Positions 43,404-53,546 of a stretch of DNA of 57,321 nucleotides are shown here, piece after piece. The notes under the pieces were generated by a model, which was not told where the DNA came from, did not search any database, and worked only from the letters and a program-made list of their open reading frames with translations. Position numbers and translations under genes: made by a program. This DNA is from Halalkalibacter oceani. GTDB taxonomy: Bacteria; Bacillota; Bacilli; Bacillales; Bacillaceae_D. How positions within the stretch are numbered: position 1 is the first letter of the stretch; the number at the start of each line of letters is the position of its first letter. The stretch is from the NCBI RefSeq assembly GCF_023715705.1, contig NZ_JAMBOS010000027.1, positions 1 through 57,321 on the forward strand, written 5' to 3'.

Positions 43404-43597
43404 AAAAACAAAGATTTAAAGGTATAATTCATGAAAAATTGAATTTATATTTAAGAAGAAAGAGTAGTAGCTGCGTCAGTATAAAGCATGTAGACCAGGC
43501 TATTTTCAAGGTTATTATTCAGAATATGATTTATTTTCAGAATAATAACCGCTATACTTACAATTGGAGAGAATGAAAATCGGAAAGGGTGAAAAGG
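43404..43597. other. intergenic, promoter region of MDR gene
   Basis: AT-rich. It contains a short inverted repeat 'ggttattattcagaat...attctgaataataacc'-like, i.e. ttattattcaga (43513 on) facing tcagaataataacc (43534-43547), a possible operator of the gene downstream. Confidence 0.5.
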
Positions 43598-44581
43598 ATG
43601 AAGGCGGTTGTTGTGGCAGAGCATGGTGGACCTGATGTGTTGCGAATTGAAGATCGGGAGATTCCTGAAATTTCGGCAACAGAGGTATTGATCAAGGTTG
43701 AAGCGATAAGTGTCAACTTCGCTGATATTAAAGCGCGGGTGGGCGAGTATCATGGACAGACCGGATTCCCTTTTACTCCCGGACTAGATTGTGCCGGGGT
43801 GATTGTCAAGGCAGGCGAGGAGGTTCGTGATTTAAAAGAAGGGCAGCGGGTTATGGCTTTTCCAAAAGGCGGCTCCTATGCGGAATATGTCTGTGCTGAT
43901 CCTGTTTTGACATACGCACTTCCCGATGAATTGGACAGTGAAACAGCTGCCGCTTCGTTAACGGTTGGCGTTACCGCTTATAATGTGCTAAAGAAAATGG
44001 CAGGGCTCATGAAAGGCGAATCGATTTTGATCCATGCGTCAGCGGGCGGAATCGGAACGACGGCTGTTCAGCTGGCAAAGCTTTTCGGAGCGGCAACCAT
44101 CATCGGCACGGTTGGCAGCGACGAAAAAAAACAGCTTGTCGAATCGCTTGGAGCTGATCATGTTATTAATTACCGCGAGCAGAACTTTGTCGATGAAGTG
44201 ATGAAACTAACGAAGGAAGAAGGTGTGGATGTAATTCTTGATACGGTTGCCGGCGACAATTTCAACCGGAGTATGGAATGTCTAAGCCATTTCGGACGGA
44301 TTGTTAATTTCGGTCATGCCAATGACGGATCTCATCCCGGCGAAGTGAAGACGAATGCCCTGCATTCGAGCTGCCGGACGGTAATTGGCTACAGTACGGG
44401 TACGTACCGGAAAAGAAGACCCGCTTTTCTGCGAGACAGTGCTGAACAGCTGATTCAGTTATTAGTCGGGGGAAAGCTCCAGATGCAAATTTCCGAACGG
44501 TTTCCATTGGCGGAAGCCGGGCAGGCACAAGCCCATGTTGAGAGTAGAAAGAGTACGGGAAAGATTCTGCTAATCCCTTAA
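43598..44581 (+). CDS. quinone oxidoreductase-like MDR protein
   Basis: A 327-residue zinc-free medium-chain reductase. The N-terminal GroES-like domain reads 'MKAVVVAEHGGPDVLRIED', then 'SVNFADIKARVG'. The NADPH motif is 'ILIHASAGGIGTTAVQLAKLFG' (about 143-164), followed by 'GADHVINYREQNF'. No structural zinc cysteines are present. It probably reduces quinones or other activated double bonds with NADPH. The ATG at 43598 has the better spacing to 'ggaaaggg'; a GTG at 43589 is an alternative. It is monocistronic. Confidence 0.9.
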   Translation: MKAVVVAEHGGPDVLRIEDREIPEISATEVLIKVEAISVNFADIKARVGEYHGQTGFPFTPGLDCAGVIVKAGEEVRDLKEGQRVMAFPKGGSYAEYVCADPVLTYALPDELDSETAAASLTVGVTAYNVLKKMAGLMKGESILIHASAGGIGTTAVQLAKLFGAATIIGTVGSDEKKQLVESLGADHVINYREQNFVDEVMKLTKEEGVDVILDTVAGDNFNRSMECLSHFGRIVNFGHANDGSHPGEVKTNALHSSCRTVIGYSTGTYRKRRPAFLRDSAEQLIQLLVGGKLQMQISERFPLAEAGQAQAHVESRKSTGKILLIP

Positions 44582-44584
44582 ATT

Positions 44585-44598
44585 TGTAAGCGTTTTAT
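44585..44598 (+). promoter_or_regulatory. cre-like site between MDR and LarA-like genes
   Basis: TGTAAGCGTTTTAT matches the CcpA consensus TGWAANCGNTNWCA at 12 of 14 positions. It lies about 230 nt upstream of the LarA-like gene, so the link is uncertain. Confidence 0.45.
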
Positions 44599-44820
44599 TA
44601 GTCTGGCCTGTTAACGGTGTAACAGCTGCATAAACAATTCGGAAGCAGCTTCTCATGGTAAAATAGCTGGTAGAGTTCCTAACTTAAAAGAAGAGTAGAG
44701 AGTTTTTTTAGTGGTGAAGGACTGGGAGGTTACCTCTTTTGAGCGTGAAGGAAGGGCAGATATTCTTTCTTAATGAGCGTTTGAGACAGTCCCTCTGCCA
44801 GCTGGAAAGGAGCTGATAAC

Positions 44821-46080
44821 ATGATGGAAATGTATGAAATACGGCAAAAATTTCGCGATGACAAGCTTGCCGATATTAGCGGGACGATTCAAAGAGAACT
44901 GATGAACAATTCAGCGCTGGCTGCTTTGCCAAAGGGAGCGGAGGTGGCGATTACCGCAGGGAGCAGAGGAATCGCCAATATTGTGCTGATTTTGCGGGAA
45001 ACGGTTTCGACATTAAAGAGTCTCGGGTATCGCCCTTTTCTTGTGCCGGCGATGGGCAGCCACGGTGGAGCGACGGCGGATGGCCAGGTGGAGGTGCTTC
45101 ATCATCTCGGGATAACGGCTGAATCCGTCGGAGCTGAAATCCGTTCTTCCATGGAAGTTGAGCAAATCGCCAAGACGGCCGATGGTGTTCCGGTTTATAT
45201 GGATACGCATGCCTACGGGGCCGACGGTGTCATTGTCATCAATCGGATCAAAGCGCATACGGCCTTTCGCGGCCGGGTTGAGAGCGGACTTAGCAAAATG
45301 GTGACAATTGGACTGGGGAAGCGAAAAGGCGCGAGCTTTGTCCATGCTAATGGCGCTCTGCATATGGCGAGAAACATTGAGACAGTCTGTGCCAGCGCGC
45401 TCCGGCATTCGCCGATAGTGATGGGACTGGCGATTATTGAGAATGGCTATGATCAAACGGCCGACATTGTCGGGGTCGGAACGGAAGAGTGGTTCGAGGT
45501 GGAAGCTGGGCTGCTGAAGCGGGCAAAAGAAATGATGCCGCGGCTTCCCGTCGATACGATTGATGTCCTGATTGTCGAAGAGATGGGGAAGATTTTCAGC
45601 GGGACGGGGATGGATCCGAACATTATCGGGCGCTGGCGGATTGAAGGTGTGCCAGAACCGGAAAAACCTGACGTCAAACGAATCGTGGTGCTGGATTTGA
45701 CGGAGCAGTCCTTTGGCAATGCTCAAGGGGTCGGGCTTGCTGATTTTACGACCCAACGGCTTGTTGACCGGATTGACCGGAAAGCGACGTATACCAATTC
45801 AATCACGAGCACGTACTTACAAAGGGCGATGCTGCCGTTTATCTATGATGACGAACGGGAATCGATTGAAAGTGCCTGCGACAGCTTAGGTCCTGAGGTC
45901 GATCTCACTCGCGTCAGGCTGGTGCAAGTACCAAATACTTTGCATCTTGACCATCTTCTCGTTTCCAGACCAGTGCTTGAACAAATGGAAAGGTCCGCTG
46001 TCCAGTTTGAAATCGAAGCAAAGAGACAGCTCCGCTTCGATACGTACGGCAGCTTGGCGTATAAGCTGACATCTGCTTGA
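44821..46080 (+). CDS. LarA-like (DUF2088) protein
   Basis: A 419-residue protein resembling the lactate racemase LarA superfamily. N-terminal stretches are 'VAITAGSRGIANIVLILRETV' and 'VPAMGSHGGATADGQ', the middle has 'GVIVINRIKAHTAFRGRVESGLSKM', and the C-terminus is Glu/Val rich. LarA homologues are 2-hydroxyacid racemases or epimerases that use a nickel-pincer cofactor. The maturation genes larBCE are not in the window. 'gaaaggagctgataac' precedes the ATG. It forms a pair with the DUF3870 gene. Racemase activity is inferred only. Confidence 0.75.
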   Translation: MMEMYEIRQKFRDDKLADISGTIQRELMNNSALAALPKGAEVAITAGSRGIANIVLILRETVSTLKSLGYRPFLVPAMGSHGGATADGQVEVLHHLGITAESVGAEIRSSMEVEQIAKTADGVPVYMDTHAYGADGVIVINRIKAHTAFRGRVESGLSKMVTIGLGKRKGASFVHANGALHMARNIETVCASALRHSPIVMGLAIIENGYDQTADIVGVGTEEWFEVEAGLLKRAKEMMPRLPVDTIDVLIVEEMGKIFSGTGMDPNIIGRWRIEGVPEPEKPDVKRIVVLDLTEQSFGNAQGVGLADFTTQRLVDRIDRKATYTNSITSTYLQRAMLPFIYDDERESIESACDSLGPEVDLTRVRLVQVPNTLHLDHLLVSRPVLEQMERSAVQFEIEAKRQLRFDTYGSLAYKLTSA

Positions 46081-46163
46081 GAATTCCATCACGAAAGCAG
46101 GAAATGGAAATGGATCTGTAGAAGTAGCGATAGGAAGAAGAATGATAACGAAAAGGTGGAGTG

Positions 46164-46496
46164 ATGATCACGATTAATACGATATTTATTGCCGGTCATG
46201 CCCGACTACCGCAAGGGATGGCGGCGAAAAGTGTATTCGAAACGCTAACGATCACCGCCGAAGTTGATCGGAAATACGGGGTTATTATTCAGGCTTCCTG
46301 TACGTTGGCAACCGAGCATAGTCGCCAATACATTGACCGCATCCTGCGGGGAGTCAGTCTGAAGGATGGGGTTGAGGAGCCGGTCGAGCTGATTATACGG
46401 CATTATAAAGGGAAAGCGACGAATGCGCTCGTGGCGGCGATGAAGGATTTACATAAGCAGTTTGTACAGCTGCAAATAGAGGAAACAACCCAATAA
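46164..46496 (+). CDS. DUF3870-like protein
   Basis: A 110-residue small alpha/beta protein with 'TIFIAGHARLPQGMAAK', a conserved Cys in 'IQASCTLATEHSRQYI' and 'YKGKATNALVAAMKDL'. It resembles the DUF3870 family of Firmicutes, whose function is unknown. The ATG at 46164 is preferred over the GTG at 46161, which touches the RBS 'aaaggtgga'. It follows the LarA-like gene and is probably co-transcribed with it. Confidence 0.75.
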   Translation: MITINTIFIAGHARLPQGMAAKSVFETLTITAEVDRKYGVIIQASCTLATEHSRQYIDRILRGVSLKDGVEEPVELIIRHYKGKATNALVAAMKDLHKQFVQLQIEETTQ

Positions 46497-46509
46497 GAAG
46501 GCGGAAGGA

Positions 46510-46552
46510 AAAAGCTATTAGCGACGAATCGCGCTCTGCTAATAGCTTTTTC
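46510..46552 (+). terminator. terminator behind DUF3870 gene
   Basis: The stem aaaagctattagc pairs with gctaatagctttt and is followed by T. Confidence 0.9.
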
Positions 46553-46716
46553 ACATGGTTCATTTCGAAAGGATAAAAATTTGCGTGTTGATTCGATCTA
46601 AGAAAAAACGAAGCTTGGTCAAATGTATTTTCTATCTGACTATCCGAATAAATGAAAAGAGGGGAATCCGTCGCTCCTGAAATAGACTTCGCTCGACAGG
46701 CAGGTAAATACAGTAG

Positions 46717-48246
<1,530 letters not shown>

Positions 48247-48282
48247 AGCGTTTCTGGAGAGGAATAGACAGGAGAGAACATT

Positions 48283-49569
48283 ATGAAAAAAAATATACAT
48301 TATGCGTGGATCATTTTGCTGATTACTTTCGCTTCCCTGATGCTGGCCCAGGGGATCCGTCTTTCCTTCGGGGCCTTTTTGACGCCATGGGAGGAAGCAT
48401 TCCAGTCAAGCCGCGCTGAAATCTCGGCAGTCGCGCTCGTCAGCTATCTCGTATTCGGCCTCTTTCAGCCTTTTATCGGCCGTTTGATTGATCGAATCGG
48501 CGCCAAGAAAGTGCTAATGCTCAGTGTACTTGTCGTCTCGCTTTCAATGCTTTTAACAGCGTTGGTGACGAAGCCGTGGCACTTAATGCTGATTTACGGG
48601 GTCATTGCCTCGATCGGTTTTGGCGGGGCGTCGAATGTCTTGGGGACGGTCGTCGTGACAAAGTGGTTCTCGGTGAAGCGGGGGTTGGCGATCGGCATGA
48701 TGACGGCGGGAACCGCGTCGGGACAGTTTTTGATCGTGCCGTTATCGATTGTTCTGATTCATCTCTTTGGCTGGAGTCAGGCGGTCATGATGTTAGGTCT
48801 TCTGCTGCTGGTCGTCATGGTGCCGGTCATTTATTTCTTTTATGCTTCTTTGCCGGAGGAGCGGGGTCTCGGGCCATATGGCGGGACGGGAGAGCAGACT
48901 GATCCACGCCACGCCGGGACGGAGGAGGGAGAGCGGCCTTCCCTTTTTGCCGTGCTTGGCGGGTTATTCAGGAGACGGGCTTTTTTGTTCCTGTTGCTTC
49001 CTTTTTTCGTCTGCGGCTTTACAACGAGCGGTTTAATTGATACGCACCTCGTTCCATTTGCCGAGTTTTGCGGGTTTTCGGCGGCAGTAGCCGGTACGGC
49101 GGTAAGCACGTTGGCTCTGTTTAATTTTGGGGGTACGATTCTTTCTGGCTATCTCTCTGACAAATGGGACAGCCGCTATATGCTTGGCGGCTTGTATGGT
49201 ATACGCGCTTTGACGATTGTCATTTTATTAGTGATTGTTCATGATCCGGTTTTGTTTGGTTTTGCCCTTGGTCATTCTTTCTTATTGATGCTGTTCTCGG
49301 TCTCATTTGGTGTTGTTGACTTTTCGACTGTTGCGCCGACGATGAAGCTGGCATCCCTTTATTTTCCCCCGCAGGCGCTCGGGTTTATTATCGGTCTGTT
49401 CTTTTTTAGCCATCAGGTGGGAGCGGCTTTAGGAGCGTACGTACCGGGCGTGCTTTTTGATCTGACGGGTGGTTATGATGTGACGTTTTATATGGCGATT
49501 GGGCTTTGTGTTTTCGCCTCATGCATGAGCTTTCTTTTGCCGAAGCAGGAAAAAGCAAGCCGGGTTTAG
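48283..49569 (+). CDS. MFS transporter (monocarboxylate/oxalate-formate type)
   Basis: A 428-residue transporter with 12 hydrophobic segments. It has the typical 'LVSYLVFGLFQPFIGRLIDRIGAKKVL' loop 2-3 and a cytoplasmic middle loop with 'EERGLGPYGG' (about 190-230). It resembles the OFA/monocarboxylate branch (YbfB/YhjX-like). It starts 36 nt behind glpK with RBS 'caggagag', so co-transcription is likely. Uptake of an organic acid or glycerol derivative is possible but unproven. Confidence 0.88.
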   Translation: MKKNIHYAWIILLITFASLMLAQGIRLSFGAFLTPWEEAFQSSRAEISAVALVSYLVFGLFQPFIGRLIDRIGAKKVLMLSVLVVSLSMLLTALVTKPWHLMLIYGVIASIGFGGASNVLGTVVVTKWFSVKRGLAIGMMTAGTASGQFLIVPLSIVLIHLFGWSQAVMMLGLLLLVVMVPVIYFFYASLPEERGLGPYGGTGEQTDPRHAGTEEGERPSLFAVLGGLFRRRAFLFLLLPFFVCGFTTSGLIDTHLVPFAEFCGFSAAVAGTAVSTLALFNFGGTILSGYLSDKWDSRYMLGGLYGIRALTIVILLVIVHDPVLFGFALGHSFLLMLFSVSFGVVDFSTVAPTMKLASLYFPPQALGFIIGLFFFSHQVGAALGAYVPGVLFDLTGGYDVTFYMAIGLCVFASCMSFLLPKQEKASRV

Positions 49570-49747
49570 AAATAAAAAGAAGTGGGTAATGTAACAGTTA
49601 ACCTGAGTAAAACAAAGGAGGACGAACATGTTAAATGATAAGCTGCTAACGGCTTTAAATAAAAAGAAGTGGGTAATGTAACAGTTAACCTGAGTAAAAC
49701 AAAGGAGGACGAACATGTTAAATGATAAGCTGCTAACGGCTTTAAAT
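49570..49747 (+). repeat. tandem direct duplication of the ferritin leader
   Basis: Two perfect copies with an 87-nt period: 49570-49656 and 49657-49743, with identity continuing to 49747. Each contains the spacer, 'aaaggagga' RBS, ATG and first codons of the ferritin gene. The first copy reads into the second and gives a 17-codon open frame (49628-49681) that stops before the true gene. Confidence 0.95.
49628..49681 (+). CDS. short upstream frame from duplicated ferritin start
   Basis: A 17-residue frame (MLNDKLLTALN followed by KKKWVM). It uses a full copy of the ferritin RBS and start and ends 33 nt before the real ATG. It is a by-product of the leader duplication. It may be translated and could lower or couple translation of ferritin. 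Confidence 0.45.
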   Translation: MLNDKLLTALNKKKWVM

Positions 49748-50221
49748 GATCAGATGAATTACGAATTCTATGCCGCCCATTCTTATTTGGCGATGGCAGC
49801 GTACTGCTCTGATCAAAGCCTCGATGGATTTGCCAACTTCTTTCTCGTCCAGGCTGAAGAGGAACGGTTCCATGCGATGAAGTTTTACAACTTTATTAAT
49901 GTTCTTGGAGAAAGAGCGATCATTCAGGCGCTGCCTGCCCCGAATAATGAATTCACCTCTATTCTCGATGCTTTTGAAAAATCGCTTGTTCAGGAAAAAG
50001 AAGTGACAAAGAAAATTTACCACTTATCGGATTTGGCGTGGGACGCGCGCGAGCATGCGACGATAAACTTTTTGAAATGGTTTATTGAGGAGCAGGTCGA
50101 AGAGGAGGATTTATTTGACAGTATTATTCAGAAGCTGAAGCGCATTGACAATGACAGCAACGCCTTTTTTATGCTGGATAATGAATTTTCCAAGCGATCT
50201 TTTACGGCAAGCGATGATTAA
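49715..50221 (+). CDS. ftnA: ferritin
   Basis: A 168-residue non-haem ferritin that oxidises and stores iron. Ferroxidase residues are visible in 'MNYEFYAAHSYL' (Glu17), 'AEEERFHAMKFY' (Glu50, His53) and 'EEQVEEEDLF' near 130. Four helices plus a short C-terminal helix match FtnA length. The true start is the second-copy ATG at 49715 with 'aaaggagga' upstream. No PerR or Fur box is recognisable in the short leader. Confidence 0.95.
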   Translation: MLNDKLLTALNDQMNYEFYAAHSYLAMAAYCSDQSLDGFANFFLVQAEEERFHAMKFYNFINVLGERAIIQALPAPNNEFTSILDAFEKSLVQEKEVTKKIYHLSDLAWDAREHATINFLKWFIEEQVEEEDLFDSIIQKLKRIDNDSNAFFMLDNEFSKRSFTASDD

Positions 50222-50340
50222 TCAAAAAAATGAGGGTGATGTCAGAGGGGATGCTTCCCTTACTGGCATTGCTTTTTTTTAGAGAGTTTATAAATATTCA
50301 GGTTGATTCGAGGAAGGGCACTGGCTCCGCACAGTGCTTA

Positions 50341-50382
50341 GGAGCTGGGCAAAAGGTGAAAAACAACCTTTTACCCAGCTCC
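50341..50382. terminator. bidirectional terminator
   Basis: The stem ggagctgggcaaaaggt pairs with accttttacccagctcc between the convergent ferritin and kinase genes. Confidence 0.85.
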
Positions 50383-50384
50383 AT

Positions 50385-51194
50385 TCAGTTATTACGGGTG
50401 GCGTGTTCGCTGTAGGGGATTTTCATTTTTACGTGAACGCCCTTTGTTGGGTGGTTCGTAATGTCCATCGTTCCATTTAATGTTTCAACAATCGTTTTGC
50501 AAATCGGCAGCCCGATGCCCGTGCCTTCATCCTTCGTTGTATAAAAAGGATAAAAGATTTGTTCGAGCTGATCAGGGTCGATCCCTGGACCGCTGTCAAT
50601 GATCGAAATGTACACATGCTTATGTTCTTTTACAATGCGAATTTCGATGGTCCCTTCCTCTTGAATAGCTTCGATCGCATTATTGATTAAATTGATAATC
50701 ATTCGTTCAAAGCGACTGGCATTGCCGGTTATGTATACATCTTCTTCAATATGAGTCTGGAAGGTGATATTTTGCTTATCAGCCTTCATCGTATAAATGG
50801 TGATGATTTTGTTTACGCTTTGCTTAACGTCGATAATGGAGAGATTATCGTGATCCAGATGTGATTTGGACAGGCTTAACAATTCCTGGATCAGCAGTTC
50901 CATCTTCAATGCTTCCTCGCGAATAATTGACGTATAGTGAGCGATGTTTGGATCGGCTTTAATGGCGGGGTGCTGTTCCATAAATTCAGCGAACCCGATA
51001 ATTGATGTTAATGGATTGCGAATTTCGTGGGCAAAGAAAGCTGACATTCTGCCGATGACGGCGTGATAGTTCTCATTTGCAGGCTGCGCCGATTCATTTG
51101 AGGAAGTATCACTTTGCTTTTCGTCATGTTTTTCCTCGTGGTCCTGATTCTCACTTTTTCTGGAAAACCATTTTTTTATAAATGATAGGTTCAT
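50385..51194 (-). CDS. soluble sensor histidine kinase (sporulation-kinase type)
   Basis: A 269-residue kinase without membrane or PAS domain. A polar N-terminal stretch (about 10-42) is followed by the H-box 'FAHEIRNPLTSIIGFAEF' with His56, dimerisation helices to about 115, and an ATPase domain with 'INLINNAIEAI', 'IIDSGPGIDPDQ' and 'GTGIGLPICKTIVE'. The H-box and ATPase resemble KinA-E and KinB-type sporulation kinases, but the sensor part is gone or never present. 'ggagcgac' precedes the ATG. No response regulator is adjacent, so it may feed Spo0F. Confidence 0.88.
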   Translation of the reverse strand: MNLSFIKKWFSRKSENQDHEEKHDEKQSDTSSNESAQPANENYHAVIGRMSAFFAHEIRNPLTSIIGFAEFMEQHPAIKADPNIAHYTSIIREEALKMELLIQELLSLSKSHLDHDNLSIIDVKQSVNKIITIYTMKADKQNITFQTHIEEDVYITGNASRFERMIINLINNAIEAIQEEGTIEIRIVKEHKHVYISIIDSGPGIDPDQLEQIFYPFYTTKDEGTGIGLPICKTIVETLNGTMDITNHPTKGVHVKMKIPYSEHATRNN

Positions 51195-51391
51195 TGAAGT
51201 TGTGTCGCTCCTACTTGAATAATAATCGTTCCACTTATAAAAGAGTCCGATGGAATAAACGTTCTTCTTAACCTTACCTTAACAATTCTAGTTGATTTGC
51301 CAATTTCCTTCCTAATCAGAAAAAAAATTAAACCTACAGGACGTTTGTCTGTCATATATATTAGAGAATCGACAGGAGGAGGGAACGTGAG

Positions 51392-52000
51392 ATGACTACT
51401 TGGCAATCACCTGCGCAGGTTATTGCTCGCCACCTTGTTCAACCGCGCCTTGATATTTATTACCCTGAGCTGTCAGGCTTGGCGAATCAGCAGGTTCAGG
51501 AAAAGCTGAATAAACGAATCGTAAAACAGGTAATGACGATGATTCAGAAGCAGGGCTACGAAAAAGAGCCGCAGACGGTAATTACAGGCGGCTTTGAAGT
51601 GAAAACGAACCAACGCGATATCATCAGTTTAACAAACAACCATTATGCCTATTCGGGAGGGGCGCATGGTTTAACGATGCAACGCTCACTAACGATGAAT
51701 ACGGTGACTGGGGACACTTATGCGTTAAAGGATTTATTTAAGCCGGGGGCTACTTATACGAAGGCGTTAAATGCGATTATCAAAAGGCAAATAAAAGAGA
51801 GAGATTTGCCGCTGCTGTCTGAGTTTAAGGGAATTGCACCGAATCAATATTTTTATCTCGCTGATAAAGCGCTCGTTCTTTATTTTCAATTGTACGAACT
51901 GCTTCCCTATGCCGCTGGTATTCCTTACTTTGTCATCCCAGTCTATGAGCTTCAGAATATTGCCGCGGAAGATGGACCTTTAGGAAAAATGTTCGACTGA
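51392..52000 (+). CDS. DUF3298/DUF4163-like protein (RsiV-C-terminal type)
   Basis: A 202-residue protein with 'LDIYYPELSG', 'YSGGAHGLTMQRSLTMNTVTGDTYALKDLFKPGA' and 'YFVIPVYELQNI'. These are the typical elements of the DUF4163-DUF3298 pair that forms the extracellular part of the anti-sigma factor RsiV. Here there is no membrane helix or signal peptide, so it would be cytoplasmic. 'aggaggagggaacgtgag' precedes the ATG. It is divergent from the soluble kinase, and its role is unknown. Confidence 0.78.
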   Translation: MTTWQSPAQVIARHLVQPRLDIYYPELSGLANQQVQEKLNKRIVKQVMTMIQKQGYEKEPQTVITGGFEVKTNQRDIISLTNNHYAYSGGAHGLTMQRSLTMNTVTGDTYALKDLFKPGATYTKALNAIIKRQIKERDLPLLSEFKGIAPNQYFYLADKALVLYFQLYELLPYAAGIPYFVIPVYELQNIAAEDGPLGKMFD

Positions 52001-52093
52001 CCTGCTGTTGATCGTGTAAAAGACGCCGGGACAGGTTTAATTTTTCTCAAACGTGGTAAAGGTTCACATCATGGTTAAGAGGAGGATTTTTGC

Positions 52094-53500
52094 ATGAAGT
52101 TGTTCATTAATTGCCAGTGGACTGGTGGGGAGTTAGAGCAAAAGGACGTCCTTAACCCGGCGACAGGAGAAGTAATTGATCGCGTTCCAAATGGTGGGAG
52201 GAAAGAGGCGCAGCAGGCTGTTGATGCTGCTTATGAGGCATTTGCCGATTGGTCGGGCAAAACCGCAAATGAACGCAGTGAGCTGCTCATGGCCTGGTTT
52301 CAATTGATTAAAGAGCATGAGCGGGAGCTTGCTGAGCTGATGACGACGGAGCAGGGGAAGCCATTGAAGGAAGCAACAGGAGAGGTGAAATACGCAAGTG
52401 CCTTTATTCAATGGTATGCCGAAGAAGGAAAGCGGCTTTATGGTGAGACGATTCCCGCTTCGGCGAAACATAAACGGATTTTTGTTCAGCGTCAGCCGGT
52501 TGGTGTTGTCGCGGCGGTGACACCGTGGAACTTTCCTGCGGCGATGATTACGCGGAAGGTTGCCCCGGCGCTGGCGGTAGGCTGTACGACTGTCATTAAG
52601 CCGGCGAGTCAGACACCGCTTACGGCGTTAAGGCTGGCTGAACTGGCGGAGGAGGCCGGAATTCCGGCGGGTGTGATTAATGTTGTGACTGGAAAGTCAA
52701 GTGAGATCGTCGATGCGTGGCAAGAGGATGAACGGGTACGGAAATTGACGTTCACAGGCTCGACCGAAGTAGGGAAGCATTTAATGAATGGTGCGGCGAA
52801 GACGGTAAAGAAAATTTCCCTTGAGCTTGGCGGACATGCCCCGCTCATTGTCATGGATGATGCTGATCTTGATCTTGCTGTCGAGCAGGCGATCGCCTCG
52901 AAATATCGCAATGCTGGCCAGACATGCGTCTGCGCCAACCGTCTCTATGTCGCGGAAGCGGTAAAGGATGAGTTTACCGAGAAATTCGCCAAAGCTGTGC
53001 GTGAACTGAAAACCGGAAACGGAATGGAGGAAAATGATCTTGGTCCGCTGATCGATGAAGATGCGCTCAACAAGGTTGAGGAGCATATTAAAGATGCGAC
53101 CGAAAAAGGGGCGTCTGTCGTAGTCGGAGGAAAGAAGATCGATGGGCTGTTTTTTGAACCGACTGTGCTCAGCGGGGTGAAGGAAGAGATGCAATGCATG
53201 CAGGAAGAAACCTTTGGCCCGGTTGCTCCGATCTCAAGCTTTGAAACAGAGGAGGAGGTCATCCGCCGCGCCAATAACAGTCCGTACGGCCTTGCCGCCT
53301 ATCTTTTCACCCGTGATATCGGGCGTGCGATCCGGATAAGTGAAAAGCTGGAGTACGGCATCGTCGGCATCAATGATGGCGTTCCATCCTCCGCCCAGGC
53401 GCCGTTTGGCGGCTGGAAAGAAAGCGGCATCGGCCGCGAAGGCGGACACCACGGAATGGAAGAATTCGTCGAAGTCAAATACATCTCCGTCGCGTTTTAA
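52094..53500 (+). CDS. gabD: succinate-semialdehyde dehydrogenase (GabD-like)
   Basis: A 468-residue aldehyde dehydrogenase. It has catalytic Cys278 in 'GQTCVCANR' (the double Cys pattern typical of GabD), Glu in 'LELGGHAPLIV' near 244, 'TPWNFPAAMITRK' and the substrate loop 'GINDGVPSSAQAPFGGWKESG'. It oxidises succinate semialdehyde to succinate in GABA breakdown, with glutarate semialdehyde as an alternative. 'gaggatttttgc' precedes the ATG. gabT is not adjacent. Confidence 0.9.
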   Translation: MKLFINCQWTGGELEQKDVLNPATGEVIDRVPNGGRKEAQQAVDAAYEAFADWSGKTANERSELLMAWFQLIKEHERELAELMTTEQGKPLKEATGEVKYASAFIQWYAEEGKRLYGETIPASAKHKRIFVQRQPVGVVAAVTPWNFPAAMITRKVAPALAVGCTTVIKPASQTPLTALRLAELAEEAGIPAGVINVVTGKSSEIVDAWQEDERVRKLTFTGSTEVGKHLMNGAAKTVKKISLELGGHAPLIVMDDADLDLAVEQAIASKYRNAGQTCVCANRLYVAEAVKDEFTEKFAKAVRELKTGNGMEENDLGPLIDEDALNKVEEHIKDATEKGASVVVGGKKIDGLFFEPTVLSGVKEEMQCMQEETFGPVAPISSFETEEEVIRRANNSPYGLAAYLFTRDIGRAIRISEKLEYGIVGINDGVPSSAQAPFGGWKESGIGREGGHHGMEEFVEVKYISVAF

Positions 53501-53501
53501 A

Positions 53502-53546
53502 GAGGTTGTCTAAAAAGGTACGCTTTTGACCTTTTTAGACAACCTC
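53502..53546 (+). terminator. terminator-like hairpin behind gabD
   Basis: A 17-bp perfect stem, gaggttgtctaaaaagg with cctttttagacaacctc. Confidence 0.8.
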
